From contig NZ_KB898663.1 of assembly GCF_000377765.1 (NCBI RefSeq), forward strand, positions 248,001 through 312,000: a stretch of 64,000 nucleotides of DNA. The letters are read 5' to 3'. The first letter of the stretch is position 1. The number at the start of each line of letters is the position of its first letter. This document shows positions 9,305 through 22,619 of the stretch, piece after piece. The notes beneath the pieces are model-generated. The model made no database searches and was not told the origin of the DNA. It saw only the letters and a program-made list of their open reading frames with translations. Position numbers and translations under genes: made by a program. The DNA comes from Gracilibacillus lacisalsi DSM 19029 (GTDB lineage Bacteria; Bacillota; Bacilli; Bacillales; Amphibacillaceae).

Positions 9305-10339
9305 TCATGTGGACATTGTTATATCCTTTTCGATTACACAGGAATCGCGGATAACTAGTTTTGGATCTACCAAAATGGAACCAGGTTCTGTGTTTCCATT
9401 GATTAAATCATGCAGCATATAAGCTGCTAACTTCCCCATCTTATCCTTATCTTGCTTTACAGTCGCAAGCGGGGGATCACTATAGCGACACGCTTCGATA
9501 TCATCACAACCTACTAGCTTCATATCCTCAGGTACACGTATGCCCTCTTCTTTCAAAGCTTTTAATGCACCTAATGCCATCATGTCAGATGCCGTGTAAA
9601 CTGCCTCTGGATATGGCTTATTAGCTAATATTCGTTTCATAGCCTGATAACCACTATCTTCAAAGTAATTACCGTATTGAATCCAATTGGATCTAACAGA
9701 CATCCCAAAAAGGTTAATAAAGTGGATAAAAGCTTCCTTTCGGAGGTTAGAAATAATTGAATTTGATGGGCCACCGATAAACGCTACCTTCTTAATCGAA
9801 TTTAAGTATAGATATTCTACTACTTTAGCAGAAACCTTTGCATTATCAGTAGATACATAGCTAGATCTTGGTCCCTTCAATTCGATATCGACTCCAACGC
9901 AAGGTACATTACTCTGATCCAATTGGTTAACAGCTTCCTCTAATTGTTCCCCTGCGATAATGACACAGCCATCAAGATGAAAATGTTTACATCTAGCCAC
10001 ATAATCCTCTTTCATCTTATTAAACTTGTCATTAGAAAAAACTAGAATATCGTATCCTAGTTTTCCTATCGCATTTTTAAATGCATTAACCACTTCATTA
10101 AAAAAAGGGTGGCTAAACTCGACATGAACTTCCCCAGCATAAATCATACCAATTAGATTGGATTTTTTTGTTGCCAATGACTTCGCTGAAAAACTAGGGT
10201 GATATCCTGTTTCTTCAATTATTTTCTTTACTTTTTTTACCGTTTTTGGACTAATACTGCCGGTTTTATTGATTACTTTTGATACGGTACCTGGTGACAC
10301 ACCTGCCATATTGGCTATCTCTCTGATTGTTAACTTCAT
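9305..10339 (-). CDS. LacI family transcriptional regulator of the first ABC operon
   Basis: A 344-residue LacI/GalR repressor-type protein. Residues 2-50 hold the helix-turn-helix and hinge helix (TIREIANMAGVSPGTVSKVI), followed by a periplasmic-binding-protein-like effector domain (LIGMIYAGEV, VGCDDIEACRYSDPPLATVKQD). It lies 30 bp after the permease gene and just before yesL, so it appears to be encoded inside the operon it controls. Two pseudo-palindromic GAAAWCGGTTTC boxes upstream of the binding-protein gene are candidate operators. A close paralogue lies at 14722-15732. Confidence 0.9.
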   Translation of the reverse strand: MKLTIREIANMAGVSPGTVSKVINKTGSISPKTVKKVKKIIEETGYHPSFSAKSLATKKSNLIGMIYAGEVHVEFSHPFFNEVVNAFKNAIGKLGYDILVFSNDKFNKMKEDYVARCKHFHLDGCVIIAGEQLEEAVNQLDQSNVPCVGVDIELKGPRSSYVSTDNAKVSAKVVEYLYLNSIKKVAFIGGPSNSIISNLRKEAFIHFINLFGMSVRSNWIQYGNYFEDSGYQAMKRILANKPYPEAVYTASDMMALGALKALKEEGIRVPEDMKLVGCDDIEACRYSDPPLATVKQDKDKMGKLAAYMLHDLINGNTEPGSILVDPKLVIRDSCVIEKDITMST

Positions 10340-10369
10340 GTGAATCCCTCTATTTTTTAATGTATTACC

Positions 10370-11215
10370 CTAACTTTTTACCGCACCCTCTGTCAGACTT
10401 TGAATAAATAATCTATTTAATAACAAGAATACGATGATCAGCGGGACAGTAGCCCAAAAGGTTCCAGACAAGATCATACCATTATCACGGACATAGTTAT
10501 CAATCAAACCACGTAAAGCAACCTGAATCGTAAATGATGATTCTTCACGCAAGACAACCAGCGGCCATAGAAAGTCATTCCAAATATACATAAATCGAAT
10601 AATCGCTAAAGTAGCAAACGCTGGTATAATAACTGGTACGGCAATATTCCAATACACTCTAAAGTTGGAGCAACCATCAATTTTGGCGGCATCCACCAGT
10701 TCATCTGGAACATTACTACTAATATATTGCCTCATCCAAAATATACCAAATGCATCAATCAACCCTGGTACAATAATGGCTTTTAAATCGTTTAACCAAT
10801 CTAGTTTCGTAATGATGAAATATTGTGGAATTAAGCCCAATTGTGGTGGGATCATCATCGTAACCAAGATAAAGACAAACAAGACATTTTTACCTTTGAA
10901 GGAAAATTTAGCAAAAGCAAAACCTGCTAGAGAACATAGAAATAATACACCTATTGTTGTAACAGTTGATACAATAAGTGAATTCCAAATAGCACCAAAG
11001 AAATCGATAGTCTCTATTACTTTCACAAAATTCGTCACTAATTCTGCGCCCGGAATAAATGCCGGTGGCACACTATTAATCGCACTATTGTGGTTGGTTG
11101 CCATTACAAACATCCAATATAATGGAAAGATGGATAGAAAGGTAGCAATGGCAAGTAGCACATACACAAATATTCTCGAAGTGGAAACCTTTTTAGTTCC
11201 GACCTTTTCACTCAT
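10370..11215 (-). CDS. Carbohydrate ABC transporter permease (MalG type)
   Basis: A 281-residue inner-membrane permease of the CUT1 family with six predicted membrane segments. The EAA loop that docks the ATPase is present (VDAAKIDGCSNFRVY), as is the typical C-terminus LTEGAVKS. It pairs with the MalF-type gene 13 bp upstream. Start supported by AAGGAGGG. The transported sugar cannot be inferred from the permease. Confidence 0.88.
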   Translation of the reverse strand: MSEKVGTKKVSTSRIFVYVLLAIATFLSIFPLYWMFVMATNHNSAINSVPPAFIPGAELVTNFVKVIETIDFFGAIWNSLIVSTVTTIGVLFLCSLAGFAFAKFSFKGKNVLFVFILVTMMIPPQLGLIPQYFIITKLDWLNDLKAIIVPGLIDAFGIFWMRQYISSNVPDELVDAAKIDGCSNFRVYWNIAVPVIIPAFATLAIIRFMYIWNDFLWPLVVLREESSFTIQVALRGLIDNYVRDNGMILSGTFWATVPLIIVFLLLNRLFIQSLTEGAVKS

Positions 11216-11228
11216 TGACTAACCCTCC

Positions 11229-12149
11229 TTATCTCCCAATCCGATTTGCAATTAAAACATTAATTGAGGATATGATAATGATAATAATAAATAAGATAAT
11301 CGCAGCTGCTGAAGCTGGACCAAATGCTAAATTAGAAAATGCTTCACGGTATAAATAAAGCACTACGGTTATTCCTTCTTCTCTATATGTTCGACCAATA
11401 TATATCAGTGGTTCGGTAAATAGTTGTAATGCACCAATTGTTGAAGTAAATACTGTTAATATAATGATTGGTCTTAACATCGGAATAGTAATATACTGTA
11501 TTTTCTGTCTAATCGTTGCGCCATCAATCTGTGCAGCTTCATATAGTTCATTTGGAATAGCTTGAAGACCAGCTAAATAAATAATCGTGTTGTAACCAAC
11601 CCAACGCCAAAAAACCATCGTGGAGATTGCCACTTTAACACCCCACCAGGATGTTCCCCAGCTAATAGGATCTACTCCGAACAAGCCGAAAATGACGTTA
11701 AATAACCCGAATTCCTGACTATTAAACATAATTCCAAACACAATAGCAACCGCAACGGTCGAAGTGACATAAGGCATAAAGATGGAAACTCGGAAGAAGC
11801 TTTTCATTCTTATCAATGCCGAATTTAATGCATATGCCAAAATAATCCCTATTAACAATTGAGGAAGTGTACCTAATACCCACATAATTAATGTATTGGT
11901 TAACGAAGTCCAAAATATCTCATCAGTAAGCACCCATTTAAAATTTTGCAATCCGACATATTCCATCTCACCTAAACCATTCCACTTTTGAAAGCCTAGG
12001 TAAAAACTAAAAAGAATGGGAAATAGTCCAAAAATAGCAAACAAAATAAAGAAAGGGGAAACATATAAATAACCTGATATCGCTTCTTTCGTTTTCTCAT
12101 TCAAGGATGATTTTTTGTGCGTTTTAATCGATACATCTGTCCGAGACAT
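11229..12149 (-). CDS. Carbohydrate ABC transporter permease (MalF type)
   Basis: A 306-residue CUT1 permease with six membrane segments and an EAA loop (YEAAQIDGATIRQK). The ATG at 12149 is preferred over one 9 codons upstream because AGGAGA lies 8 bases before it. It follows the binding-protein gene, separated by a hairpin. Confidence 0.88.
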   Translation of the reverse strand: MSRTDVSIKTHKKSSLNEKTKEAISGYLYVSPFFILFAIFGLFPILFSFYLGFQKWNGLGEMEYVGLQNFKWVLTDEIFWTSLTNTLIMWVLGTLPQLLIGIILAYALNSALIRMKSFFRVSIFMPYVTSTVAVAIVFGIMFNSQEFGLFNVIFGLFGVDPISWGTSWWGVKVAISTMVFWRWVGYNTIIYLAGLQAIPNELYEAAQIDGATIRQKIQYITIPMLRPIIILTVFTSTIGALQLFTEPLIYIGRTYREEGITVVLYLYREAFSNLAFGPASAAAIILFIIIIIISSINVLIANRIGR

Positions 12150-12175
12150 TTCATTCTCTCCTTTCACTGATTTCA

Positions 12176-12206
12176 AACGGTCTATGAATGGACACCATAG
12201 ACCGTT
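12176..12206 (-). promoter_or_regulatory. Intercistronic hairpin after binding-protein gene
   Basis: AACGGTCTATG and CATAGACCGTT form a perfect 11-bp stem with a 9-base loop between the binding-protein stop and the permease start. There is no clear T-run. Such hairpins often protect the upstream message and lower expression of the permeases. Confidence 0.6.
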
Positions 12207-12218
12207 CGATAATCATCC

Positions 12219-13517
12219 TTATTGTCTCTCTAGTTGTGAATTGATACGTTCAACAGCTGCATCCCATTCTTCTTGAGGATCAGCACCTTCGACAGCAACA
12301 TTAATAAGTGCTGTATTAAGTTCCGTGTCAACAGTTGCATAATTAATACCCATATAAACCGTTTTCACTGATTGGGCAGCCTCTGCAAAAATTTGTGCAG
12401 TAGGAGCACCATTGAAGTATTCGTCTGTAGTTGCTAAAAATTCTTCATTTTCATACACATCTGGAGTAGAAGGGAATAATCCAGCAATTTCAAATGATCT
12501 CAATTGTTGTTCTGGTGCTGTTAACCAAGCAATAAAATCAAATGCTTCCTGTGGGTATTCGGATTCTGCTGGAACCGTTAAAAACGAACCTCCCCAGTTA
12601 CCTGCCCCTTCCGGTATATTTGCGATATCCCAATTGCCACCTGCATCTGGCGCATTACCTTTCACGTTAGCTACCATCCAACCCGGAGCACCAGGCATTG
12701 TAGCATAGCTTCCATCAGCCATTGCATTTCCCCATTCAGGAGTCCAAAGTTCATTTTGACCAATTAAATCTTCTTGAATCATTTTAGTAGTATAATCATA
12801 AGCTTCTTTCACAGTATCTTCGATGATCAATTCATCATCTTCATTAAAATATTGCTGATCTTGCTGGTCCCTAAGCGCATTGAAGACAAGCTGAGGAGCA
12901 TCTGCCATAGGTTTACCGGTTTCCGCTTTGACAGTTTTAGCTGCCTCATAGTATGAATCCCATGTATCAATCTCTTCTGCTAGTTCTTCACGATCTGTTG
13001 GAAGGCCAGCTTCTTCCATTACATCTGTGCGATAAAACATAGTGGTTGGTCCAATATCAGTAGGTAATCCAATTTGAAATGATCCATCGACATTCTGTGC
13101 CTGTGCCCACTTCCAATCAAGAAAATTACCAGCGACATCCTCTGCTCCATAGTCATTTAAATTATAGAATTGATCTTGTGCATCTAAAAATTTTTTAATT
13201 GCACTAATTTCAATCTGAGCAATATCTGGTGCGCCACTTCCAGCTGAAATAGAAGTAAACAAATTGTTGTGCATATCTTCCATTTCACCTTCGTTAATCG
13301 TGATTTCAACGTTAGGATGTTCTTCCATGTATTCGTCTACTAACTCACCATAACCCGTACTTCCAAAAATCCAAAAATCTAACGATACAGTTTCACCATC
13401 GCCACCACTATCGTTGCCACCACCGTCATCACTACCAGCACTCTCATTGTCATCACTACAAGCAACTAAAGCGAATACTAGTGAAGAGAATACAACTAAC
13501 ATCAACCATTTTTTCAT
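12219..13517 (-). CDS. Sugar ABC transporter substrate-binding lipoprotein
   Basis: A 432-residue extracellular solute-binding protein family 1 member. It begins with a lipoprotein signal peptide and lipobox (VFALVAC) and a Gly/Asp/Ser-rich linker, then the typical two-lobed domain (LDFWIFGSTG, FLTVPAESEYPQEAFDFIAW). It is anchored outside the membrane and delivers an oligosaccharide to the two downstream permeases. The start at 13517 follows GGGGG by 8 bases; the longer frame adds only five residues. First gene of the operon. Confidence 0.9.
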   Translation of the reverse strand: MKKWLMLVVFSSLVFALVACSDDNESAGSDDGGGNDSGGDGETVSLDFWIFGSTGYGELVDEYMEEHPNVEITINEGEMEDMHNNLFTSISAGSGAPDIAQIEISAIKKFLDAQDQFYNLNDYGAEDVAGNFLDWKWAQAQNVDGSFQIGLPTDIGPTTMFYRTDVMEEAGLPTDREELAEEIDTWDSYYEAAKTVKAETGKPMADAPQLVFNALRDQQDQQYFNEDDELIIEDTVKEAYDYTTKMIQEDLIGQNELWTPEWGNAMADGSYATMPGAPGWMVANVKGNAPDAGGNWDIANIPEGAGNWGGSFLTVPAESEYPQEAFDFIAWLTAPEQQLRSFEIAGLFPSTPDVYENEEFLATTDEYFNGAPTAQIFAEAAQSVKTVYMGINYATVDTELNTALINVAVEGADPQEEWDAAVERINSQLERQ

Positions 13518-13617
13518 GATTCTAACCCCCATATTTTTATACTTAAATCTAACAACAAAAAATAATATAAATCAGACTTTTCTACCTCTAGAATACGAGG
13601 TATTACTTCAGAAAAAA

Positions 13618-13630
13618 GAAATCGGTTTCC
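13618..13630. promoter_or_regulatory. LacI-type operator candidate, box 1
   Basis: GAAATCGGTTTCC is a pseudo-palindrome with the central CG typical of LacI-family operators. The same box recurs 145 bp upstream at 13763. It lies about 100 bp before the binding-protein start. Confidence 0.5.
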
Positions 13631-13762
13631 TTAAAAGCGAAAAAAATAAACACTTAATTACACTGCAGCATAATGTATCCGCTTTCTTAATCCATTATAT
13701 TACTTGAATATTGCAAAATCAACAGTTTTTTGAAATAATTCTTAGTAAATTATCTTTATAAA

Positions 13763-13775
13763 GAAAACGGTTTCC
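13763..13775. promoter_or_regulatory. LacI-type operator candidate, box 2
   Basis: GAAAACGGTTTCC, flanked by AAA and TTT, matches box 1 at 13618 in 12 of 13 bases. The 145-bp separation would allow looping by a tetrameric or paired repressor. CcpA is an alternative binder, but the flanks do not fit the cre consensus well. Confidence 0.5.
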
Positions 13776-13820
13776 TTTCCTGGTACATTTATGGCTATGA
13801 TTAACAATTAAGATATGGTA

Positions 13821-13907
13821 ACAACTTCTACGGGAATTGCACGAGCCGAAAATACATCAAACATTCAAAATAACTACTTCGCTTAATACAGTCATTGCAC
13901 TGATTTT
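13821..13907. repeat. Decayed copy of a dispersed Bacillaceae-type repeat
   Basis: The segment 13862-13907 matches 49896-49941 at 39 of 46 positions by eye (CAAAATAACTACT, then CAGTCATTGC). The preceding ACTTCTACGGGA resembles one arm of the large inverted repeat in the 49.7-kb copy. The other arm and the central hairpin are missing. Confidence 0.6.
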
Positions 13908-13963
13908 ATACTTTCTGTACTTACAATCTAGAGCTCTTTACTAATACTTTGCGATATAAATAA

Positions 13964-13990
13964 AACTGCTTCTCAACCTAAGAAGCAGTT
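13964..13990 (-). terminator. Terminator of the second YesL gene
   Basis: AACTGCTTCT and AGAAGCAGTT form a perfect 10-bp stem with a 7-base loop that overlaps the stop codon of the second yesL-like gene. The minus strand continues TTTATTT. Confidence 0.8.
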
Positions 13991-14624
13991 AACGATAACG
14001 ATATTTTAATAAACACTGATCCAAAAAGTCTTGCGGTAATTTTTTGACAGCTTTTTGCCATATATTAATATGAATAAATGCAAAAAGACTCACACCTGCA
14101 ATAATTGCCATAGGGAAATATAATCCAACAATTACAAAAATAGCACCTATGCCTCCAATTAATAATATATCAGGCAAGATGGTAATCGAAGCAATCCAAG
14201 CGTGTTTCCATAACTTTAAGCCTTTTAAATGAGATGTGACGATTAATGGCAGCATTGCTATTAAGGTGAGAATGAAAATACTTGCTGCAAATAACCATAT
14301 CACTTGCATAACAAAATGCAGAAATCCGTTAAATGTCGGAAGAATACTTGCATTTAAATTAAAGATAATCGCAAGCACACCAACATTAATGCCTAAAAAT
14401 AGCGTATTTCTAAAATTCAGTTTAAAAGCTTGATAAAACGTCTTCCATACCCCTGTTATATCTATCCCATGTTTCGACCATTCCAAGACAACAGCATACA
14501 TAGCAACAGTTGCGGGAATAACGGTAACAATCCCTAATGAGAAGAAAAACCATAATAACTGTAATGCCAAAAACGAAGCAAATACATGTAGAATGCGAAA
14601 CAGCATCGTTTCCGTCTGGTTCAT
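13989..14624 (-). CDS. YesL family (DUF624) membrane protein, copy 2
   Basis: A 211-residue paralogue of the protein at 8692-9294, with the same N-terminal block (LWFFFSLGIVTVIPATVA) and about five membrane segments. The ATG at 14624 is chosen because GGGTGATGAG precedes it exactly as in copy 1; the longer frame adds 15 unlikely residues. It follows a LacI gene, again as in copy 1, but here without an intact transporter. Confidence 0.78.
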   Translation of the reverse strand: MNQTETMLFRILHVFASFLALQLLWFFFSLGIVTVIPATVAMYAVVLEWSKHGIDITGVWKTFYQAFKLNFRNTLFLGINVGVLAIIFNLNASILPTFNGFLHFVMQVIWLFAASIFILTLIAMLPLIVTSHLKGLKLWKHAWIASITILPDILLIGGIGAIFVIVGLYFPMAIIAGVSLFAFIHINIWQKAVKKLPQDFLDQCLLKYRYR

Positions 14625-14721
14625 CTCATCACCCATTTCTTCTATTATTTTAGAATATTGTGTTAACATTATAGCCGTTTTCTAAAATAATAAACGTCCT
14701 CAATGAGAAAAAATAGCTGAT

Positions 14722-15732
14722 TTAAATTTGTCCGGAATCTCTGATAATTAATTCCGGGTCCACATATACAGATTTCTGTACTTTCCTCTCATTTATTAAG
14801 TCATGCAATATATTGGCTGCCAGCTTTCCTATCTTCATTTGATCCTGCTTTACTGTTGCCAAAGTAGGATCACTGTATCTACATGCCTCAATGTCATCAC
14901 AACCAATTATTTTGATGTCTTTAGGAACCGATAACCTCGATTCTTTAATCGCTTTCAAAGCTCCTAACGCCATCATATCGGACACAGCATAAACCGCCTC
15001 AGGTATACTTCCTTCTTCTAAGATTTCCTTCATTTTTTCATAGCCGCTCTCTTCAAAAAAGTTTCCGTATTTAATCCATTTATCACGCAAGTCCATTCCA
15101 AAATCTTGCATGGATTGTTCATACGACGCTTTACGTACATTGGAGATTATCGAATCTTCTTGTCCTCCAATAAATGCTAATTTTCGAATGCCATTCAAAT
15201 AAAAATACTCAACAACCTGTCTTGAAATTTTTTCATTGTCCGTCATCACATAACTGGAATGCTCGCCAGATAATTCTAAATCGACAGCCACTGTCGGTAT
15301 ATCACTTTGATCTAATTGATAAATTGCTTCCTCGATATGCTCCCCTGCAATAATTAAACAGCCATCTAATTGGTAGTGCTTTGCTCGAGCTACATAGTCT
15401 TCTTTCCCAATATTAAACGATTGGTTTGAAAAAACAAGAATATCGTAGCCCAGCTGTCCTACCGTGTTTTTGAAGGAATTAATAACCTGGTTAAAAAAAG
15501 GATGGTTGAATTCAACATGAACTTCCCCAGCATATATAAGGCCGATCATATTCGATTTCTTTGTTGCAAGAGCTTTTGCTGAAAAACTTGGTTGATATCC
15601 TGTATCTTCTATGACCTTCTTTACTTTTTGAATCGTGTTTGGGCTAATGCTGCCAGTTTGGTTAATTACTTTTGACACTGTTCCTGGTGAAACCCCTGCC
15701 ATTTTTGCAATCTCTCGTATCGTCAACTTCAT
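14722..15732 (-). CDS. LacI family transcriptional regulator, paralogue of 9305-10339
   Basis: A 336-residue LacI-type regulator. The first 40 residues are almost identical to those of the regulator at 9305-10339 (TIREIAKMAGVSPGTVSKVI) and similarity continues through the effector domain (IGCDDIEACRYSDPTLATVKQD). The HTH identity suggests that both proteins recognise similar operators. A permease remnant lies just upstream, so this is what is left of a duplicated operon. Confidence 0.88.
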   Translation of the reverse strand: MKLTIREIAKMAGVSPGTVSKVINQTGSISPNTIQKVKKVIEDTGYQPSFSAKALATKKSNMIGLIYAGEVHVEFNHPFFNQVINSFKNTVGQLGYDILVFSNQSFNIGKEDYVARAKHYQLDGCLIIAGEHIEEAIYQLDQSDIPTVAVDLELSGEHSSYVMTDNEKISRQVVEYFYLNGIRKLAFIGGQEDSIISNVRKASYEQSMQDFGMDLRDKWIKYGNFFEESGYEKMKEILEEGSIPEAVYAVSDMMALGALKAIKESRLSVPKDIKIIGCDDIEACRYSDPTLATVKQDQMKIGKLAANILHDLINERKVQKSVYVDPELIIRDSGQI

Positions 15733-15799
15733 AATTTTATCCCTCTGCCTCTTTATCTAATTAAAATGTCCGAACAACAAAACATTCTATACTCTATTT

Positions 15800-15853
15800 T
15801 TAGCTTTTTATTGCCCCTTCTGTCAAGCTAGAAAGCAAATAACTATTGATTAG
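15800..15853 (-). pseudogene. Remnant of a MalG-type permease (last 17 codons)
   Basis: On the minus strand the 17 codons before TAA at 15800-15802 read LINSYLLSSLTEGAIKS, matching the C-terminus of the permease at 10370 (LLNRLFIQSLTEGAVKS). An in-frame stop lies just before this stretch. It sits 67 bp upstream of the LacI paralogue; in the intact operon the permease stop lies 30 bp before LacI. It is the trace of a deleted transporter. Confidence 0.8.
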
Positions 15854-15966
15854 TTATACGATAATTGAAAATGTTCAGATGTAATCATCATCCTAGAAAT
15901 ACTTCCTAGCTCTTTAATAAACAAATACTTTTTCCATACAGTTAGCTTATCTCAATAAATAATGAA

Positions 15967-15996
15967 GAAGCTACTCCCTGACCGAGGAGTAGCTTC
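15967..15996 (-). terminator. Terminator of the YdjO-like gene
   Basis: GAAGCTACTCC and GGAGTAGCTTC form a perfect 11-bp stem with an 8-base loop just after the ydjO-like stop codon; the minus strand continues with TTCATTATT. Confidence 0.75.
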
Positions 15997-16003
15997 TCAT
16001 CTA

Positions 16004-16186
16004 TTATTTCATTTCCGGAATTACTCTTACTTCCTTCTTCATTTCTGATTTACAGATTGGACATGCAGGTTCTTTTTCAAATGAATAATTCTCACGCATC
16101 CAGCCTTGACAATCATCACTTACACAGGACCAAACATTCGTCTCAACATTTTGGACAGGTTCTTTCTGGTTATTAAAATAAGCCAT
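16004..16186 (-). CDS. ydjO: YdjO family zinc-ribbon-like small protein
   Basis: A 60-residue protein with four cysteines in two pairs (WSCVSDDCQGW and PACPICKSEM), as in the cold-inducible YdjO family of Bacilli. The pattern suggests one bound metal ion; the cellular role is unknown. AGGGAG precedes the ATG. Monocistronic, with its own terminator. Confidence 0.8.
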   Translation of the reverse strand: MAYFNNQKEPVQNVETNVWSCVSDDCQGWMRENYSFEKEPACPICKSEMKKEVRVIPEMK

Positions 16187-16247
16187 ACGGCACTCCCTTT
16201 CATGGGTGATACCTCTATTATACGCTTATTTGTCCACAAATACAAAG

Positions 16248-19409
<3,162 letters not shown>

Positions 19410-19413
19410 CTAG

Positions 19414-20475
<1,062 letters not shown>

Positions 20476-20483
<8 letters not shown>

Positions 20484-21249
20484 TTTTATATATGGTATCT
20501 CTTAACATATGCAATGTTTGAGCATCTTTCAGAAATTGTCTTTCATCATCATCTTTGACAAATTCCATTAATACATAGCGATCATGTCCATCTTGCTGGA
20601 TTGCCTTTATATATTGTTGCCATTCTCCTTCACCACTTATAAGCTCCAATCGGTCCTCGAAAGAATGCCAGTGAAAAATATGGACATTCGTTATCCACTC
20701 CTTCACTAAATCGATACTCGCTAACCGTTCTGCTACGGAGACATTATTAGCAGGCTGCCAATATAGGAAAAGGTTAGGATGATTGATCTCTTCCATTAGT
20801 CGTCTGGCACTTTCTTTTGTATCTGTTAACGTATGATCATGATATTCCAAATGTACAGTAACCCCTTCATCTGAGGCTAAATCTGCTACCCTTCTAGCAT
20901 CCTCAACTACTTTTTTACGATCATGATCATTTGCCTCGTTACTTCCTTTCATACCTGCCCAAACACGAATTGCCGGTGCTTGTAATTTCTTTGCCGTCTC
21001 CAGAATTGTGGTAAAATCATATTCATTACCAGTATGGTCTGCTAGCCGATAGTAAGAACCGTAGGAACTTACCTCTAAGCCTCGTGATCTCGTGATTTCA
21101 CCTACTTTTTCTGCATGCTCGTAATCTCTAGGTGGAACATGGACATCTCCCCCCCATTCAATCCCATCTAACGAAACTTCCATCGCTAAATCTACAATTT
21201 GTTCTGGACTTTTATCACGAAATGTTACCGAGCACAAACCTATTTTCAT
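20476..21249 (-). CDS. Sugar phosphate isomerase/epimerase (TIM barrel)
   Basis: A 257-residue protein of the xylose isomerase-like/AP endonuclease 2 fold. It starts with a typical first strand (IGLCSVTF) and has probable metal ligands in LDGIEWGG, VHLEYHDHT and YVLMEFVKDD. Such proteins interconvert keto sugars, inositol derivatives or hydroxy acids; the substrate cannot be fixed from sequence. It lies 15 bp after the 2-hydroxyacid dehydrogenase gene, so the two probably act in one short pathway. Confidence 0.8.
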
Positions 21250-21264
21250 GCTACATCCCCTTTC

Positions 21265-22260
21265 TTAAGCCATTTTTTGAAATTGCTGCTTAGATACGGA
21301 CCATTTGAGCGGTTCCTCGTTGATATATCGCTTTAATTCCTTTAACATATAGGCACCCATTCTGCCACATTCTTCTCCTTCACTTCCAGCCAAGTGAGGT
21401 GTTAACACAACATTTTGCATTTGGTATAACGGAGAGCCTTGCTCTGGAGGTTCAGGATCCGTTACATCCAATACTGCGGTAATGTCTGTTCTATGTTGTA
21501 AAACATCGATCATTTCTTTCTCACGGACAACTGCTCCTCTAGCAGTATTAATGAAGCTAGCTCCTTTCTTCATCACGCTAAAATGATTAGCCGTAATCAT
21601 ACCAATTGTTTCCTCCAACAACGGCGTGTGAAGGGAAACAACATCTGCTTTGCGAAAAACATCTTCCAGTGAACACAGTTTTACCCCTAATTGATTGGCC
21701 TCTTCCTCTGAAACAAATGGATCGTAAGCTAAAATATCTATATCAAATGGTTTTAACAACTCTACTGTATGTCTCCCGACTGTACTTAAAGATATTAATC
21801 CGACAACACTCCGGTAAGCGCCTTTTATAGCAAAAGGTTTTGTTGGATATTGTTGGTTAGCCTCAATACCACGTACAAATTGCCAACCGTTTTTTAAACA
21901 AAATAGAATTTGTGATAAGGTAAATTCTGCTACTGGTTGTCCATTTGCCGAAACTGCTGTTGTAAATAGAATACCTCTTTCCCAGGCTGCTTCTGTAGCG
22001 ACGGTTTTAATCGAGCCAGCTGCATATAACACCGCTTTCAAATTTGGTGCATGTTCTAGTAATCTTTCATTTAACTCTGGACAGCCCCAGCCAGTTAGTA
22101 ATATCTCCACCTCTTGAAGTACTGATAAATCATCCAACACTTGTTCTTTATTGATAGGCTCTGCTACTATATCAACCAATTGCTCAATCTCTTCCCTTAC
22201 AAACTTTGGATATACTAGATCAAACGAACGCTGATCCATTACATAAATGGCTTTTTTCAT
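21265..22260 (-). CDS. D-isomer-specific 2-hydroxyacid dehydrogenase family protein
   Basis: A 331-residue NAD(P)-dependent dehydrogenase. The catalytic Arg is in NTARGAVV, the Glu in LDVTDPEPPE and the His in TPHLAGSEGE. The nucleotide-binding loop reads GLISLSTVG, so two glycines of the usual GxGxxG are serines; some members of this subfamily share this. ATG 22260 is chosen because AGAAGG lies 10 bases upstream; a GTG three codons earlier is too close to it. First gene of a pair with the epimerase. Confidence 0.82.
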   Translation of the reverse strand: MKKAIYVMDQRSFDLVYPKFVREEIEQLVDIVAEPINKEQVLDDLSVLQEVEILLTGWGCPELNERLLEHAPNLKAVLYAAGSIKTVATEAAWERGILFTTAVSANGQPVAEFTLSQILFCLKNGWQFVRGIEANQQYPTKPFAIKGAYRSVVGLISLSTVGRHTVELLKPFDIDILAYDPFVSEEEANQLGVKLCSLEDVFRKADVVSLHTPLLEETIGMITANHFSVMKKGASFINTARGAVVREKEMIDVLQHRTDITAVLDVTDPEPPEQGSPLYQMQNVVLTPHLAGSEGEECGRMGAYMLKELKRYINEEPLKWSVSKQQFQKMA

Positions 22261-22390
22261 CGTAAACACACCTTCTAACTTATAAAATATAAAATTACAA
22301 GCAACTATTCATAGCTAAAACTCAAACTAATGAATTAGCTGTTGATTTCTACGGCTTGGATATATTGGGCGACACTAACGTTTTATGGAG

Positions 22391-22569
22391 TGGACATTTA
22401 ATTCGTTATTTAATGGAAAAACAGCTATTATTCGATGGTGGCGGACATTTAATCCCTTATTCGGTTACTTTTGATCAAAATAAGCGTTATTTTCGATGAA
22501 TAGCGGAATAATTGTCCGTTAACACGCTAAAAACGGCACTTTTGTAACAAATAACGGAACAGATGTCCG
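22391..22569. repeat. Inverted array of GCGGACA...TTATT modules
   Basis: Two direct GGACATTTAAT modules (22392 and 22443, 51 bp apart) are followed by two modules in opposite orientation containing TGTCCG (22513 and 22564, again 51 bp apart). Read in one direction the shared pattern is about GCGGACA-N6-TCC-N-TTATT. The rest of the 22270-22586 spacer shows no gene. Confidence 0.65.
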
Positions 22570-22586
22570 CTCCCATTATCTAATGA

Positions 22587-22615
22587 GAAATCGACAAGTT
22601 GTTCTTGTCGATTTC
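22587..22615 (-). terminator. Terminator of the membrane-anchored unknown gene
   Basis: GAAATCGACAAG pairs perfectly over 12 bp with CTTGTCGATTTC around a 5-base loop, immediately after the stop codon of the minus-strand gene at 22620. Confidence 0.75.
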
Positions 22616-22619
22616 TTGG

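Noticed and set aside
11722-11913. Short minus-strand frame inside the permease gene
   Set aside because: It is a shifted frame of the MalF-type permease without independent signals.
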